Of a stretch of DNA of 64,000 nucleotides, positions 9,576 through 19,462 are shown in pieces. The notes beneath the pieces are model-generated. The model worked only from the letters and a program-made list of their open reading frames with translations. It made no database searches and had not been told where the DNA came from. The translations under genes and the position numbers were made by a program. The first letter of the stretch is position 1, and every line of letters starts with the position of its first letter. The DNA comes from an uncultured Sphingomonadaceae bacterium (GTDB taxonomy: Bacteria; Pseudomonadota; Alphaproteobacteria; Sphingomonadales; Sphingomonadaceae): NCBI GenBank assembly GCA_947489315.1, contig CANLCX010000001.1, forward strand, positions 251,501 to 315,500. The letters run 5' to 3'.

Positions 9576-12239
9576 ATGGCAACGCGGACTCAGCAGAAAC
9601 CGGACAAGAAAAAAGCAACAGCTGCGAAAGCTGGTGCCGATGTCAAACGCACGCCGATGATGGAGCAATATTTTGCGCTGAAAGAAAAGGCTCAGGATTG
9701 CCTGCTTTTCTATCGGATGGGCGATTTTTTCGAACTGTTCTTTGACGATGCCAAACTGGCTTCGGCGGCGCTCGATATCGCGCTGACGTCGCGCGGGAAA
9801 AATGCCGGAGAGCAAATCCCCATGTGCGGCGTGCCGGTCCATGCAGCAGAAAGCTATTTGGCGAAACTAATTCGCGCCGGCTTCAAGGTCGCGATTGCCG
9901 AGCAAACCGAAACACCTGCCGAGGCGAAGGCGCGCGGCGGATATAAGGCATTGGTGGCGCGCGACATTATCCGTTTTGTCACCGCTGGAACATTGACCGA
10001 AGATACGCTGCTCGATGCGCGGTCGGACAATATGCTGGTCGCGGTTGCCGAGGTTCAGGGGCAGATCGGTATTGCGGCAAGCGATATTTCGACCGGTGAT
10101 TTTGAACTGCTCCAAATTTCCGAAGATGCGCTGACCGCCGAATTGTCGCGGATCGCGCCCTCGGAAATTATTTGCAGCCCTTCGCTGGTTGCTCGGCTGG
10201 AGGCGGCTACGGAGTGGCCTAAAGAGGATTTCGATAGTCAAAAAGCCGAGCGCAAACTCAAGACGCTATTCGGCGTATCGACGCTGGACGGCTTTGGTGA
10301 TTTTGCGCGCAGCGAACTGGCGGCGGCTGGCGGGCTGATCGCCTATATAGAACATGCCGCGCAGGGAGAAACGCCGTTTCTGAAGCCGCCGGTGCAGCGC
10401 CATGCGGGCGAATATCTGCTGATCGACGGCGCGACCCGCGCGAGCCTTGAAATTGAACGGACTATGGCGGGTGAGCGCAAGGGCAGCTTGCTCGCTATTA
10501 TCGACCGCACCGTAACGCCAGGAGGCGCGCGCTTGCTGGGCCGCGATCTCGCTGCGCCGCTTTTTGATGAGAGCAAGATCAACCTACGCCTTGGCGTCGT
10601 CCAATGGTTTCACGATGCACCGGCCATTCGCGACGCCGTGCGCGATGCGCTCAAAGCCATGCCGGATATTAGCCGTGCTCTGGGCCGGATATCGGCAGGA
10701 CGTGGCAGTCCGCGTGATGTCGGCCAGATACGCGATGGTCTAAGCGGCGCACGGCTGTTGCGCGAGCGGTTGGCGCTCGACATGGCGCTGCCAGATATGA
10801 TGAACGCGCTGCTTCCGGCGCTTGATGGCCATGCAGCGATGGTCGATCTGCTAGAACGCGCGCTGGTTGAAACACCGCCGACGGAGATGAGCAATGGCGG
10901 CTATATCGCGGCGGGCTATGATTCCGCGCTGGATGAATTGCGCAGCGCCGGTTCCGATGGCCGCAAAGCGATTGCGACGCTGGAAGCGCGCTATCGCGAA
11001 GCAACCGGGATTAATACGCTCAAGATCAAGCATAATGCGGTGCTTGGCTATTTTGTTGAAGTGCCAGCGCGCCATGGCGACAGTTTGATGGCCGAGGATT
11101 CCGGTTTCACCCATCGCCAGACATTGGCGGGTGTGGTGCGGTTTAATTCGACCGAGCTGCACGAAGAAGCGGTGCGGGTGACGCAGGCCGGGGCGCATGC
11201 GTTCGCCGCCGAAGCCGCCCATTTTGAAGAACTGGTCGACAAGCTATTAGAGCGCAAGGATGCGATTGCTATGAGCGCCGATGCGCTGGCGCGAATTGAT
11301 GTGTCCTCGGCCTTGGCTGAACGGGCGGTCGAGGGGCAATGGTGTCGACCCGAATTTGCCGATGGCAATGTGCTCGATATCAAATCAGGTCGCCATCCGG
11401 TGGTCGAGGCGGCGCTGAGTGCGTCCGGTGATCCGTTTGTCGCCAATGATTGCGCCTTGTCCAATGATGAGCGGCTCTGGCTGGTATCCGGGCCTAATAT
11501 GGGCGGTAAATCGACCTTCTTGCGGCAAAATGCGTTGATCGTGATCCTGGCCCAGGCGGGTGGCTTTGTGCCTGCCGCGTCGGCGAAGCTCAGTCTCGTG
11601 GACCGCCTGTTCAGCCGCGTCGGGGCTTCTGACAATCTGGCGCAAGGGCGCTCGACTTTCATGGTCGAGATGGTCGAAACGGCGACTATCCTTTCTCAGG
11701 CGACAGACAAGAGCTTTGTCATTCTCGACGAAGTGGGCAGGGGCACGTCGACCTATGATGGTCTCGCCCTCGCTTGGGCGGTGGTTGAGGCTGTCCACGA
11801 AACCAACCAATGCCGCTGCCTGTTTGCGACCCATTATCATGAACTGACCCAGCTGGCGGACCGGCTCGATGCGATGTCGCTGCACCATGTCCGTGCGCGG
11901 GAATGGAAGGGTGATCTGGTTCTCTTGCATGAACTCGCCAAAGGGCCAGCAGATCGCAGCTATGGTCTGGCCGTGGCAAAGCTCGCCGGCATTCCCAAGC
12001 CGGTGCTCAAACGCGCCAAGTCCGTGCTCGATAAATTGGAAGCCGGAAAGGCGGAAACCGGGGGTTTCGCTGCCGGTTTGGGTGACCTGCCTTTATTTGC
12101 GGCCAGCCTTGTGGAAGAGGAAGCGAAATCCGATATGTTGAGAGAGGCTTTGCGGGACTTGGACATTGATGCCTTGAGCCCGCGTGATGCGCTCGATCAA
12201 CTTTACGCGCTGAAATCAGTGCTGGAACAGGAAGAATAA
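9576..12239 (+). CDS. mutS: DNA mismatch repair protein MutS
   Basis: An 887-residue mismatch-recognition ATPase. The N-terminal domain has the mismatch-wedging motif GDFFELF (residues about 49-55) after MMEQYFALK. Connector, lever and clamp domains follow. The ATPase domain has Walker A SGPNMGGKSTFLRQ, the DNLAQGRSTF segment, Walker B FVILDEVGRGTSTYDG and FATHYHELTQL. Length is standard. The stop codon overlaps the next start (TAATG), suggesting co-transcription with the peroxiredoxin gene. Confidence 0.98.
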   Translation: MATRTQQKPDKKKATAAKAGADVKRTPMMEQYFALKEKAQDCLLFYRMGDFFELFFDDAKLASAALDIALTSRGKNAGEQIPMCGVPVHAAESYLAKLIRAGFKVAIAEQTETPAEAKARGGYKALVARDIIRFVTAGTLTEDTLLDARSDNMLVAVAEVQGQIGIAASDISTGDFELLQISEDALTAELSRIAPSEIICSPSLVARLEAATEWPKEDFDSQKAERKLKTLFGVSTLDGFGDFARSELAAAGGLIAYIEHAAQGETPFLKPPVQRHAGEYLLIDGATRASLEIERTMAGERKGSLLAIIDRTVTPGGARLLGRDLAAPLFDESKINLRLGVVQWFHDAPAIRDAVRDALKAMPDISRALGRISAGRGSPRDVGQIRDGLSGARLLRERLALDMALPDMMNALLPALDGHAAMVDLLERALVETPPTEMSNGGYIAAGYDSALDELRSAGSDGRKAIATLEARYREATGINTLKIKHNAVLGYFVEVPARHGDSLMAEDSGFTHRQTLAGVVRFNSTELHEEAVRVTQAGAHAFAAEAAHFEELVDKLLERKDAIAMSADALARIDVSSALAERAVEGQWCRPEFADGNVLDIKSGRHPVVEAALSASGDPFVANDCALSNDERLWLVSGPNMGGKSTFLRQNALIVILAQAGGFVPAASAKLSLVDRLFSRVGASDNLAQGRSTFMVEMVETATILSQATDKSFVILDEVGRGTSTYDGLALAWAVVEAVHETNQCRCLFATHYHELTQLADRLDAMSLHHVRAREWKGDLVLLHELAKGPADRSYGLAVAKLAGIPKPVLKRAKSVLDKLEAGKAETGGFAAGLGDLPLFAASLVEEEAKSDMLREALRDLDIDALSPRDALDQLYALKSVLEQEE

Positions 12240-12817
12240 TGAACCGCTGGATCATCATCGTCATGTCTGCGCTGCTTTTGGCCGGCGGTGCCTATGTCTA
12301 TAGCTCCCGCAGCGCCAATGCAGAGCCTCTGGAAATAGGCGCGGCCGCTCCCAATTTCGAAACCACCGGGGCGTTGGCCGGTAAGCCATTTAAGGTCAAC
12401 CTGTCGGACAAACTGAAAAATGGTCCCGTCGTGCTCTATTTCTTTCCCAAGGCCTTTACTGCGGGCTGCACGATCGAAGCCAATATGTTTGCCGAAGCGA
12501 CCGCCGATTTTGAAGCGGCCGGGGCGACGGTAATCGGCATGTCGGGGGATAGCATGGAAGAATTGACCAAATTTTCGGTCGAGGAATGCCGCGATAAATT
12601 TGCCGTGGCGCGCGCCGATGATGCGGTGATGGATGGCTATCAGGTGCGCATGGAGCCGACATTGGCCCTGACCAATCGGACGAGCTATGTCATTGACCAA
12701 AATAGTAAAATTGCCTTCGTACATAGTGCGCAAGACCCCAAAGCGCATGTGACGGGAACGCTGGAGAAGGTGAAGCAATTGGCGCGCGCGAAAATCGCTG
12801 CTCCCCCTGAAAATTGA
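12239..12817 (+). CDS. Exported AhpC/TSA-family peroxiredoxin (Bcp/PrxQ-like)
   Basis: A 192-residue thiol peroxidase-like protein. An N-terminal hydrophobic segment (residues 4-20) followed by SANAEP looks like a signal peptide or anchor, placing the thioredoxin fold in the periplasm. The peroxidatic Cys77 sits in FPKAFTAGCTIEA, close to the Bcp active site. A second Cys in FSVEECRDKF is about 36 residues later, so the resolving mechanism differs from the classical C-x4-C type. It starts within the mutS stop codon. Confidence 0.8.
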   Translation: MNRWIIIVMSALLLAGGAYVYSSRSANAEPLEIGAAAPNFETTGALAGKPFKVNLSDKLKNGPVVLYFFPKAFTAGCTIEANMFAEATADFEAAGATVIGMSGDSMEELTKFSVEECRDKFAVARADDAVMDGYQVRMEPTLALTNRTSYVIDQNSKIAFVHSAQDPKAHVTGTLEKVKQLARAKIAAPPEN

Positions 12818-12859
12818 TAAAGATGTTGCATTTGCCGTGAAGCTGGATTGAAAGACAGC

Positions 12860-13789
12860 ATGACCGATCCATCGAACAATCACGCACCCGACCCAGCGAT
12901 GCTGGCCAAGGCGGAAACACTCACCGAAGCTCTGCCTTATTTGCAGCGCTATGCGGGCAAGACTTTTGTCATCAAATATGGCGGCCATGCGATGGGTGAT
13001 CCCGCGCTGGCGCGCAATTTTGCCGAAGATGTCGTGCTGTTGAAAGCCGTGGGTATCAATCCCGTGGTTGTCCATGGCGGTGGCCCGCAAATTGGCGCGA
13101 TGTTGGAACGGGTCGGGGTTGAAAGCAAATTTGTCGATGGCCTGCGAGTCACGACCAAGGAAACGGCCGAGATTGCCGAAATGGTTCTCTCCGGTGCGAT
13201 CAACAAGGAATTGGTGAGCTGGATCGAACGGGCCGGCGGCAGCGCAATCGGCATATCGGGTAAGGATGGCGGCTTCGTCAAAGCGGCCAAGCTGCGCCGC
13301 ACGGCGCGCGATCCCGACAGCAATATCGAACGGATTATTGATCTGGGTTTTGTTGGTGAACCCAAACGGGTGGATCGCAGCGTGGTCGATATGATTTCAA
13401 CATCCGGGATGATCCCCGTCATTGCTCCCATCGGGGTCGGCGAAGACGGTCATACCTATAATATCAACGCGGATACCATGGCTGGCGCGGTTGCCGCTGC
13501 GCTGAGAGCCTCGCGCCTGTTTTTGCTGACCGATGTGGCAGGCGTATTGGACAAGCAAGGCGAGCTGCTCACCGATCTCAATCCAACCGAAATCAAGCGG
13601 CTGCAGGAAGATGGCACCATTTCGGGCGGGATGATCCCCAAGCTGGAAACCTGTGTCAGTGCGGTGTTGAAGGGGGTTGATGCAGCCGTTGTGCTGGATG
13701 GCCGGGTGCCCCACGCGATGTTGCTGGAAATCTTCACCAGCAAGGGCGCGGGTACGCTGGTCCGCGATGATTTTGAAACGGTTGATTAA
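12860..13789 (+). CDS. argB: Acetylglutamate kinase
   Basis: ArgB phosphorylates N-acetyl-L-glutamate, the second step of arginine synthesis. The 309-residue protein has the amino-acid kinase motifs [27 protein letters not shown], then [11 protein letters not shown] and the C-terminal [13 protein letters not shown] and DGRVPHAML. The ATG at 12860 is chosen over an in-frame TTG at 12848. It is the third gene of the run mutS-prx-argB, with a 42-nt gap before it. No regulatory site is visible. Confidence 0.96.
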   Translation: MTDPSNNHAPDPAMLAKAETLTEALPYLQRYAGKTFVIKYGGHAMGDPALARNFAEDVVLLKAVGINPVVVHGGGPQIGAMLERVGVESKFVDGLRVTTKETAEIAEMVLSGAINKELVSWIERAGGSAIGISGKDGGFVKAAKLRRTARDPDSNIERIIDLGFVGEPKRVDRSVVDMISTSGMIPVIAPIGVGEDGHTYNINADTMAGAVAAALRASRLFLLTDVAGVLDKQGELLTDLNPTEIKRLQEDGTISGGMIPKLETCVSAVLKGVDAAVVLDGRVPHAMLLEIFTSKGAGTLVRDDFETVD

Positions 13790-13898
13790 TTGCCGAACTG
13801 TATTATATTATTGATACACTAATTTGTTGGCATAGATTGCTTGGCATTGCGCGCCACTATCGTTTAATGGCCATCACTATATAAAAAGGTTTCGGTCC

Positions 13899-14201
13899 AT
13901 GTTTTTTGCTCTGTTTCAGATTATCGGCATTTTGTTGAATGTCGCGATTACCATCATCATCGTGCAAGCGATTATGAGCTGGTTGCTCGCGTTCAATGTA
14001 ATCAACTTGCAAAATGACATTGCACGGGCGATCTGGACGACGTTGGACGCTCTGACAGCGCCCATCTACAAACCCATCCGGCGGATCATGCCAGACTTTG
14101 GTTCGATTGACCTGACGCCGATGGTGGTGATTATCAGCATCATCATTTTGCAAGACGCAATTCTGCCGCCGCTCGGAGCGGCTCTCATCCCCTTATTGTG
14201 A
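13899..14201 (+). CDS. YggT family membrane protein
   Basis: A 100-residue protein with two hydrophobic segments (about 3-30 and 72-95) separated by the conserved YGGT loop, seen as [21 protein letters not shown]. YggT proteins are inner-membrane proteins associated with cell division or osmotic tolerance in some bacteria; the exact role is unclear. AAAAAGG lies upstream of the ATG. FolD follows 10 nt downstream, so the two are likely co-transcribed. Confidence 0.85.
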   Translation: MFFALFQIIGILLNVAITIIIVQAIMSWLLAFNVINLQNDIARAIWTTLDALTAPIYKPIRRIMPDFGSIDLTPMVVIISIIILQDAILPPLGAALIPLL

Positions 14202-14211
14202 GCTTCCCTAT

Positions 14212-15114
14212 ATGAGCACGAGCGGCGCAACCATAATTGATGGCAAGGCCTTTGCCGCTGGCCTGCGGGAACGCATAAAAGCCGCCGTCCCCCAATTTCA
14301 GGAAAAAACAGGCCGCACGCCCGGATTAGCCGTAGTGCTGGTCGGCGACGATGCCGCGAGCCAAGTCTATGTCGCGTCCAAGCACAAGGCGACCTTAGCG
14401 GCCGGTATGGAAAGCTTCGAACATCGCCTGCCAACCGACACCACGCAAGAAGATCTGATCGCTTTGGTCGAACAACTGAACGCAGACGAGGCGGTGGACG
14501 GGATATTGGTGCAATTGCCACTTCCGGATCATCTGGATGAAAAAGCCGTCGTCATGACGATTGACCCCGATAAGGATGTCGATGGCCTGCATGTCATCAA
14601 CGCTGGTCGGCTGGCCAATGGTGAAGAGGCTTTGACGCCTTGCACCCCACTCGGCAGCCTGATGCTGCTCAAGGACCAATTGGGTGACCTTTCGGGTTTG
14701 AATGCTGTGGTTGTTGGGCGCTCCATTTTGGTTGGCAAACCGATGGCGCAACTGCTGCTCGCCGAAAATTGCACTGTGACGATGGCGCATAGCCGCACCC
14801 GCGATCTGCCGGATGTCGTGCGCCGCGCTGATATTGTCGTCGCCGCCGTTGGCCGGGCCGAGATGGTCAAGGGCGACTGGCTAAAAGACGGAGCGGTGGT
14901 CATTGATGTCGGTATCAACCGGCTCGCGCCCGAGCCTGGCAAGGAAAAAGGCCGATTGGTCGGAGATGTCGCCACGGCTGAGGCGATGGAGCATGTCCGC
15001 GCCATTACGCCTGTTCCGGGCGGTGTTGGGCCGATGACTATTGCTGTGCTATTGCGCAATACATTGGTCGCCGCATCTGCGCGCGCTGGCCTTGCTAAGC
15101 CTGAAGGATTTTAA
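14212..15114 (+). CDS. folD: Bifunctional methylenetetrahydrofolate dehydrogenase/cyclohydrolase
   Basis: FolD interconverts 5,10-methylene- and 10-formyl-tetrahydrofolate with NADP. All family signatures are present in 300 residues: the catalytic tyrosine-lysine context [43 protein letters not shown], the Rossmann motif [16 protein letters not shown] and the C-terminal [15 protein letters not shown]. It sits in a compact plus-strand run, 3 nt before the next gene. Confidence 0.97.
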   Translation: MSTSGATIIDGKAFAAGLRERIKAAVPQFQEKTGRTPGLAVVLVGDDAASQVYVASKHKATLAAGMESFEHRLPTDTTQEDLIALVEQLNADEAVDGILVQLPLPDHLDEKAVVMTIDPDKDVDGLHVINAGRLANGEEALTPCTPLGSLMLLKDQLGDLSGLNAVVVGRSILVGKPMAQLLLAENCTVTMAHSRTRDLPDVVRRADIVVAAVGRAEMVKGDWLKDGAVVIDVGINRLAPEPGKEKGRLVGDVATAEAMEHVRAITPVPGGVGPMTIAVLLRNTLVAASARAGLAKPEGF

Positions 15115-15117
15115 TCC

Positions 15118-15837
15118 ATGAAAAAACTGTTTGCGGCATTTGGAATAGCGTTACTGCTGGCAAGCTGTGCCAGTAACGGTCGACCGAGCGATCGCGAACG
15201 GTTTCTTCGCGCAGCCGGTAAACCGACTGCCAACCCCAGCGACATTGTGAAAGCGGAACTCGCCTTTGCGCGGCTGGCGCGGGAAAAAGGGCAATGGACC
15301 GCTTTTCGCGAAACCGCAGCACCGGATGCCATCATGTTTACGCCAGAGCTGGTGAGTGCGCCGGTTTGGCTAAAAGGCAAAGCAGACCCGCCGCAGGCGA
15401 CCGAATGGCAAGCGCATAAGATTTATATGTCCTGTGATGGCAGCATGGGCGTGGCAACCGGCGCATGGCAGGGCGCCAAAGGTGGCACGGGCTATTTCAC
15501 CACCATCTGGGAAAAGCAGGATGCCGAAAGCCGGCGTCAGCGCGGCAAAGATGTAGAGTGGAAATGGATATTCGATCACGGCGTGCCATTGGACAAGCCT
15601 TTGGCAGAGCCGGATTTCGTAACCACGCGCGTAGCGACCTGCTCCAAAGATGCGCTGCCGGCCATAGCCGCCGCTCCAAGTGGGGAGAAAAACAAGAGCG
15701 GATTTTCCGCTGATCGCACGATGTACTGGAATGCGGAAAGTTCCGCCGACGGCTCGCGATCGGTTCTGGTGCGCCTATGGAATGGCGTCGAATGGGAAGA
15801 TATCGTCTTTGACGATGTAGCCGCGCCCGCCCCATGA
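15118..15837 (+). CDS. Putative lipoprotein with SnoaL/NTF2-like fold
   Basis: A 239-residue protein starting with a lipoprotein signal (MKKLFAAFGIALLLASC, lipobox cysteine at 17). The mature part begins AELAFARLAREKGQWTAFRE, typical of the first helices of SnoaL/DUF4440-like proteins, and contains GTGYFTTIWEKQ, which fits a strand of that fold. No catalytic function can be assigned. It overlaps the marC start by 4 nt and follows folD by 3 nt, so it is part of an operon. Confidence 0.65.
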   Translation: MKKLFAAFGIALLLASCASNGRPSDRERFLRAAGKPTANPSDIVKAELAFARLAREKGQWTAFRETAAPDAIMFTPELVSAPVWLKGKADPPQATEWQAHKIYMSCDGSMGVATGAWQGAKGGTGYFTTIWEKQDAESRRQRGKDVEWKWIFDHGVPLDKPLAEPDFVTTRVATCSKDALPAIAAAPSGEKNKSGFSADRTMYWNAESSADGSRSVLVRLWNGVEWEDIVFDDVAAPAP

Positions 15838-16451
15838 CCGAGCTGTTTATTTCCGCCTTTATCACTTTCTTTGTGGTGATCGATCCGCCCGGCTGCGCGC
15901 CTATTTACGCCAGCCTGACCAATGATGCCTCGGCTGCGCAGCGCCGAATTATGGCCATAAGAGCCATTGTCGTCGCAGCGATTATACTGGCGGTTTTTGC
16001 GGCTTTTGGCGAGCAATTGCTGGGCGCGCTGGGCATCAGTCTGGACAGTTTCCGCATTGCTGGTGGTATCATGCTGTTTATCATCGCGCTGGAAATGGTG
16101 TTCGAAAAACGCACCCAGCGCCGGGAAGACCGGGCGCAAGATATTATCGATCAGCCGGAAATTGAAGATGTCTCGATTTTCCCAATGGCAATGCCGATGA
16201 TTGCCGGGCCCGGGTCCATCGCCGCCGTCATGTTGCTGATGGCGAGGCATGAAGGCTTGGATAGCACCTTGGCGATCTTGGGCGCACTGGCGTCGGTATT
16301 GCTGCTGACATTGGCTGGGCTGCTGCTTGCCGGCCCATTGATGCGCATTTTGGGTCACAAGGTAGAGCAGGTGATTACGCGGGTGCTCGGGGTTTTATTG
16401 GGCGCGCTGGCAGTTCAGTTCGTGGTGGATGGTCTCAAAGCCAGTTTCTAA
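15834..16451 (+). CDS. MarC family integral membrane protein
   Basis: A 205-residue, largely hydrophobic protein with about six membrane segments. The MarC/UPF0056 signature is visible at the start (FFVVIDPPGCAPIYASLT) and in FPMAMPMIAGPGSIAAVML. The family's transport role, once tied to multiple antibiotic resistance, is unproven. It ends 3 nt from the convergent Trm112-like gene, leaving no room for a separate terminator. Confidence 0.88.
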   Translation: MTELFISAFITFFVVIDPPGCAPIYASLTNDASAAQRRIMAIRAIVVAAIILAVFAAFGEQLLGALGISLDSFRIAGGIMLFIIALEMVFEKRTQRREDRAQDIIDQPEIEDVSIFPMAMPMIAGPGSIAAVMLLMARHEGLDSTLAILGALASVLLLTLAGLLLAGPLMRILGHKVEQVITRVLGVLLGALAVQFVVDGLKASF

Positions 16452-16454
16452 AGG

Positions 16455-16640
16455 CTATAGCTTCCGCGCTTCCTCAATCAGCATAACCGGCACACCCAGT
16501 TTGATCGGATAAGCGACGTCCGCCGCTTCGCTAATCAGCTCTTGCGCTTCTGCGTCATAGACCAGAGGGGTACGCGTCATAGGGCAGACCAATATGTCCA
16601 GTAACTTGGTGTCGAATGTGCCTATGGGCTTGTCGCTCAT
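16455..16640 (-). CDS. Trm112 family protein
   Basis: A 61-residue protein of the Trm112p-like family (also UPF0434/YcaR). The family pattern [17 protein letters not shown], then a [12 protein letters not shown] end, is clear. Only one cysteine remains, so the zinc site of eukaryotic Trm112 is not complete; this is common in proteobacterial members. In eukaryotes these proteins activate methyltransferases; the bacterial role is not settled. It overlaps the upstream Lon-domain gene by 4 nt. Confidence 0.85.
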   Translation of the reverse strand: MSDKPIGTFDTKLLDILVCPMTRTPLVYDAEAQELISEAADVAYPIKLGVPVMLIEEARKL

Positions 16641-17257
16641 TGTAATGTGACACGGCCTTCGTCGCCATCTTGCCGCCCGAAAAATTCCAGCAACTGGATG
16701 ATCAGCTCCGCACGATTGGACAGGCCGTCCACTTCCAGCAAAGCCTGTTTGGATGCTGCATCAAAAGGCGCAATCTGGGCAATGCCGTTGACAAAGGAAT
16801 TATCATCGAGCCGCCCGATACTGTCCCAATCGACCTGATAGCCTTGCAGTTCGGCAAATCTGCGGGATTCAATTTCCAACGCAGCGCGTTCGGCGCTGGC
16901 CAGCACTTCGTCCAGTTCCGCATTGTCTTCAATCTCTGCCCGAACCTGCCGAAAAGCGGTGGAGGCATCGATCTCCTCGATAATCCGGAATCGTGACACG
17001 CCTTCCAGCACGATGTTGAAACGGCCGTCATCCATGGCTTCAATGTCGATAATTTTACCGACACATCCAATATTGAACAATTCCGGTACGTCACCATCTG
17101 TCTTCGGCTGGATCATGCCGATCCGCCGATCCCGCGCCATCGCATCGTTGATCAGCGCGCGATAGCGTTCCTCAAAAATATGCAGCGGCAAATGCATGCC
17201 CGGGAACAGCAGTGCGCCTGTCAAGGGGAAGATCGAGATGCGTTTGGTTTCAGTCAT
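16637..17257 (-). CDS. LON peptidase substrate-binding-domain protein
   Basis: A 206-residue stand-alone version of the Lon protease N-terminal domain, with no ATPase or protease part. Typical motifs are [20 protein letters not shown] near the start, IGMIQPK, then the IGCVGKI strand and a helical C-terminus. The start at 17257 is chosen because it follows the stop codon of the thioredoxin gene directly and matches family N-termini; longer frames would overlap that gene. Function unknown. It forms an operon with the YbbN-like and Trm112-like genes. Confidence 0.85.
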   Translation of the reverse strand: MTETKRISIFPLTGALLFPGMHLPLHIFEERYRALINDAMARDRRIGMIQPKTDGDVPELFNIGCVGKIIDIEAMDDGRFNIVLEGVSRFRIIEEIDASTAFRQVRAEIEDNAELDEVLASAERAALEIESRRFAELQGYQVDWDSIGRLDDNSFVNGIAQIAPFDAASKQALLEVDGLSNRAELIIQLLEFFGRQDGDEGRVTLQ

Positions 17258-17259
17258 AT

Positions 17260-18204
17260 CTATCCGAACAATATCGCGGAAAGCTTGCGGCGGGTGGCAG
17301 ACACCCATTCGTCCTCAAGGCCAACCACTTCAAACAGCGAAAGCAGTTTTGCTCGCGCTGCGCCGTCATTCCATTCTTTATCTGCGGCAATGATGGTCAG
17401 CAGATGTTCCGCTGCGCCATCATGGTCGCCCGATGCAATCATGGCGCTCGCAAGATCAAAGCGCGCTTGATGATCCTTTGGATTGGCAGCAACGGCAGCA
17501 CGCAAGGCCTCGGCCTCGCTATCATCCGGCTTGTCTTTGGCCAATATAAGCGCAGACTTGGCGCGCTCAATGGCCGGATCACTCGCCATGGCCTCAGGCA
17601 CACCCGCCAAGGCCGCTTCGGCTTCAGGGAGGTGGTCTGCAACTATCAAAGCGCGAATCAATCCGCCAACGGCTTCGGCATTGTCAGGGGCCATATCGGC
17701 GATTTGGGCAAATATGCCGGCTGCGCGCTCGCCATCGCCCTGACCGAGTACATCTTCGCCCATGGCAAGCAGCGGGACAATATCCTGTTTGGGTTCTGCG
17801 CCGCCTTCGCCAACCGGAAGCTGCTCCAGCAATTGGTCCAATATCTGCCCCAACTGGCTCTCGGTGCGCGCAGAGGTCAGGTCGGCCACCGGTTTGCCCT
17901 GAAAAATCGCATAGACGGTGGGAATGGATTGCACCTGAAATTGCGACGCGATGAATTTATTCTCGTCGACATTCACTTTCGCCAGCATCACGCCTTTATC
18001 AGCATATTTGGCCGCCACTTTTTCCAGCGTTGGCGTCAGCGCCTTGCACGGTCCGCACCATTCGGCCCAGAAATCCAGGATCACCAGTTTGTTCATGCTG
18101 GGGGCGACTACGGCCTGCTGAAATTCTTCAACCGCCTTTTGTTCGTCCACTGTTAGTCCTGCTGTCGCCAATTGCTGCTCCTGTGCTTTTGTACTTGATG
18201 CCAT
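17260..18204 (-). CDS. YbbN/CnoX-like thioredoxin-domain protein with TPR-like C-terminus
   Basis: A 314-residue protein. Residues about 30-140 form a thioredoxin domain with the active site FWAEWCGPCKALTP, followed by an alpha-helical TPR-like half rich in Ala and Leu. The CnoX/YbbN family binds unfolded proteins and hands them to GroEL or DnaK under oxidative stress. The start at 18204 (MASSTKAQ) is preferred; the frame stays open 55 codons further upstream. First gene of the three-gene minus-strand operon. Confidence 0.85.
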   Translation of the reverse strand: MASSTKAQEQQLATAGLTVDEQKAVEEFQQAVVAPSMNKLVILDFWAEWCGPCKALTPTLEKVAAKYADKGVMLAKVNVDENKFIASQFQVQSIPTVYAIFQGKPVADLTSARTESQLGQILDQLLEQLPVGEGGAEPKQDIVPLLAMGEDVLGQGDGERAAGIFAQIADMAPDNAEAVGGLIRALIVADHLPEAEAALAGVPEAMASDPAIERAKSALILAKDKPDDSEAEALRAAVAANPKDHQARFDLASAMIASGDHDGAAEHLLTIIAADKEWNDGAARAKLLSLFEVVGLEDEWVSATRRKLSAILFG

Positions 18205-18414
18205 TCGCTCTAGCCGTTTTTGGCGGGAATCGCTCAGTGTTTTCTTGTATATCCGGACTTTATGTGGGGACGGACCCGGCAAAGCCAAGCATATTTTTAC
18301 TTTTCGCAGCAGCGGATTGCAAAATGGGGCTTGCCGGACCCCATAACGCATGCTAACCGCGCGCCTCAACTGCTGATGACGATAGCGAATAACCCGATGT
18401 CACAGCAGCGCCGA

Positions 18415-18489
18415 GCGGGCGTAGCTCAGGGGTAGAGCACAACCTTGCCAAGGTTGGGGTCGAGAGTTCGAATCTCTTCGCCCGCTCCA
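18415..18489 (+). tRNA. tRNA-Gly (GCC), CCA encoded
   Basis: A complete cloverleaf: acceptor GCGGGCG pairing with CGCCCGC, D-arm GCTC..GAGC, anticodon loop TTGCCAA with anticodon GCC at 18447-18449, T-arm GAGAGTTCGAATCTCTT, and an encoded CCA end. A degenerate copy of its 3' end lies at 51056-51074. Confidence 0.97.
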
Positions 18490-18626
18490 GTTTTTCAATG
18501 ACTTAGCTATATATTAGTCGTCACCTAAAGCTGGTTAGGTAACGTATAGGTAACACATTGCACCGTTTCCTCCAATCAAAGCACAAGCGATTTTGGAATA
18601 TAGCGCAAATCTGATATTTTTGTTCG

Positions 18627-19091
18627 ATGGAAGAAATCAGATCACATGTTGTGGGGTGGCCTGCCTTGATGACTCAGGAAGTTGCAGCCTCTTATCTGTC
18701 CTTGGATAGCGACACATTTATAGCGGCAACAACCAGATATTCGATTGCACCGATGTTGGTCGAGTCTGAGAAGCTAAGATGGCGTAAGGCGGACTTAGAC
18801 AGGTTGATAAGACGATTTCCTTATGACCAATTGCTAGCACCTACGGAACGACTGCTGCGTTTGGAAAATAGCGCATTGGAGTACATAGCAACCAAAGTTG
18901 CGGAGAAGCTTGATCAGGGTCCCGCACGACAGTCATCACCTATGGTTTCAATCAATGAGACGGCGCAGCTTATGGGAGTCGGGCGTTCTACCATCTATCG
19001 TTTAATTGAAACTGGCAGGTTGTCGAAACGAAAGATCGGAAGACGAACGTTGATAACCAGAGACAGCATCAATGATTTGCTGATCCCATAA
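18627..19091 (+). CDS. Helix-turn-helix (excisionase-type) DNA-binding protein
   Basis: A 154-residue protein lying between tRNA-Gly and tRNA-Leu. Its last 55 residues form an excisionase/MerR-type winged helix: SINETAQLMGVGRSTIYRLI, then ETGRLSKRKIGRRTLI and DSINDLL. The N-terminal half (ALMTQEVAASYLSL) resembles a second, degenerate helix-turn-helix of the same sort. No integrase stands next to it. Such proteins usually belong to integrated elements, so this may be a remnant of an element that used tRNA-Gly. Confidence 0.65.
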   Translation: MEEIRSHVVGWPALMTQEVAASYLSLDSDTFIAATTRYSIAPMLVESEKLRWRKADLDRLIRRFPYDQLLAPTERLLRLENSALEYIATKVAEKLDQGPARQSSPMVSINETAQLMGVGRSTIYRLIETGRLSKRKIGRRTLITRDSINDLLIP

Positions 19092-19160
19092 ATGATAAAA
19101 GCGCTTGTGATCGGTTGACAAGCTTTGGCGCTCTGGCTTACAGGCCCAGCCCTACCCCGT

Positions 19161-19247
19161 GCCCAGATGGCGGAATTGGTAGACGCGCTAGCTTCAGGTG
19201 CTAGTATTCGCAAGGATGTGGAGGTTCGAGTCCTCTTCTGGGCACCA
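19161..19247 (+). tRNA. tRNA-Leu (CAG), CCA encoded; integration target
   Basis: An 87-nt class II tRNA: acceptor GCCCAGA pairing with TCTGGGC, D-loop with GGTAGAC, anticodon stem CTAGC/GCTAG with loop TTCAGGT (anticodon CAG), a variable arm, T-arm GAGGTTCGAGTCCTC and an encoded ACCA end. The last 16 nt lie inside the 20-bp direct repeat that bounds the island, so integration reconstitutes a functional tRNA end. Confidence 0.96.
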
Positions 19248-19251
19248 GATA
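19232..19251. repeat. Left attachment site (att direct repeat, tRNA-Leu side)
   Basis: This 20-bp sequence, exactly repeated at 50996-51015, covers the T-stem/acceptor 3' half of tRNA-Leu plus 4 nt downstream. This is the usual crossover region of tyrosine integrases that target tRNA 3' ends. Confidence 0.9.
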
Positions 19252-19462
19252 TTTTAATAAGTATCTGATATATAGGTGTAAATTTGGAACGATGAAATCT
19301 GGGCCACCTTTTGAGCCACCCCCTGTTTCTCACCGGAATGAGTAAGAATATACGACCAGTTGGTCTTTATTTTGTCTTTGCCAGAAATCTGCTACGCTTC
19401 TCCGACCCGGGCTTTTGCTAAACCCAGGGCATCATGATGCTCTCTTTCTAGGAGACATCGTG

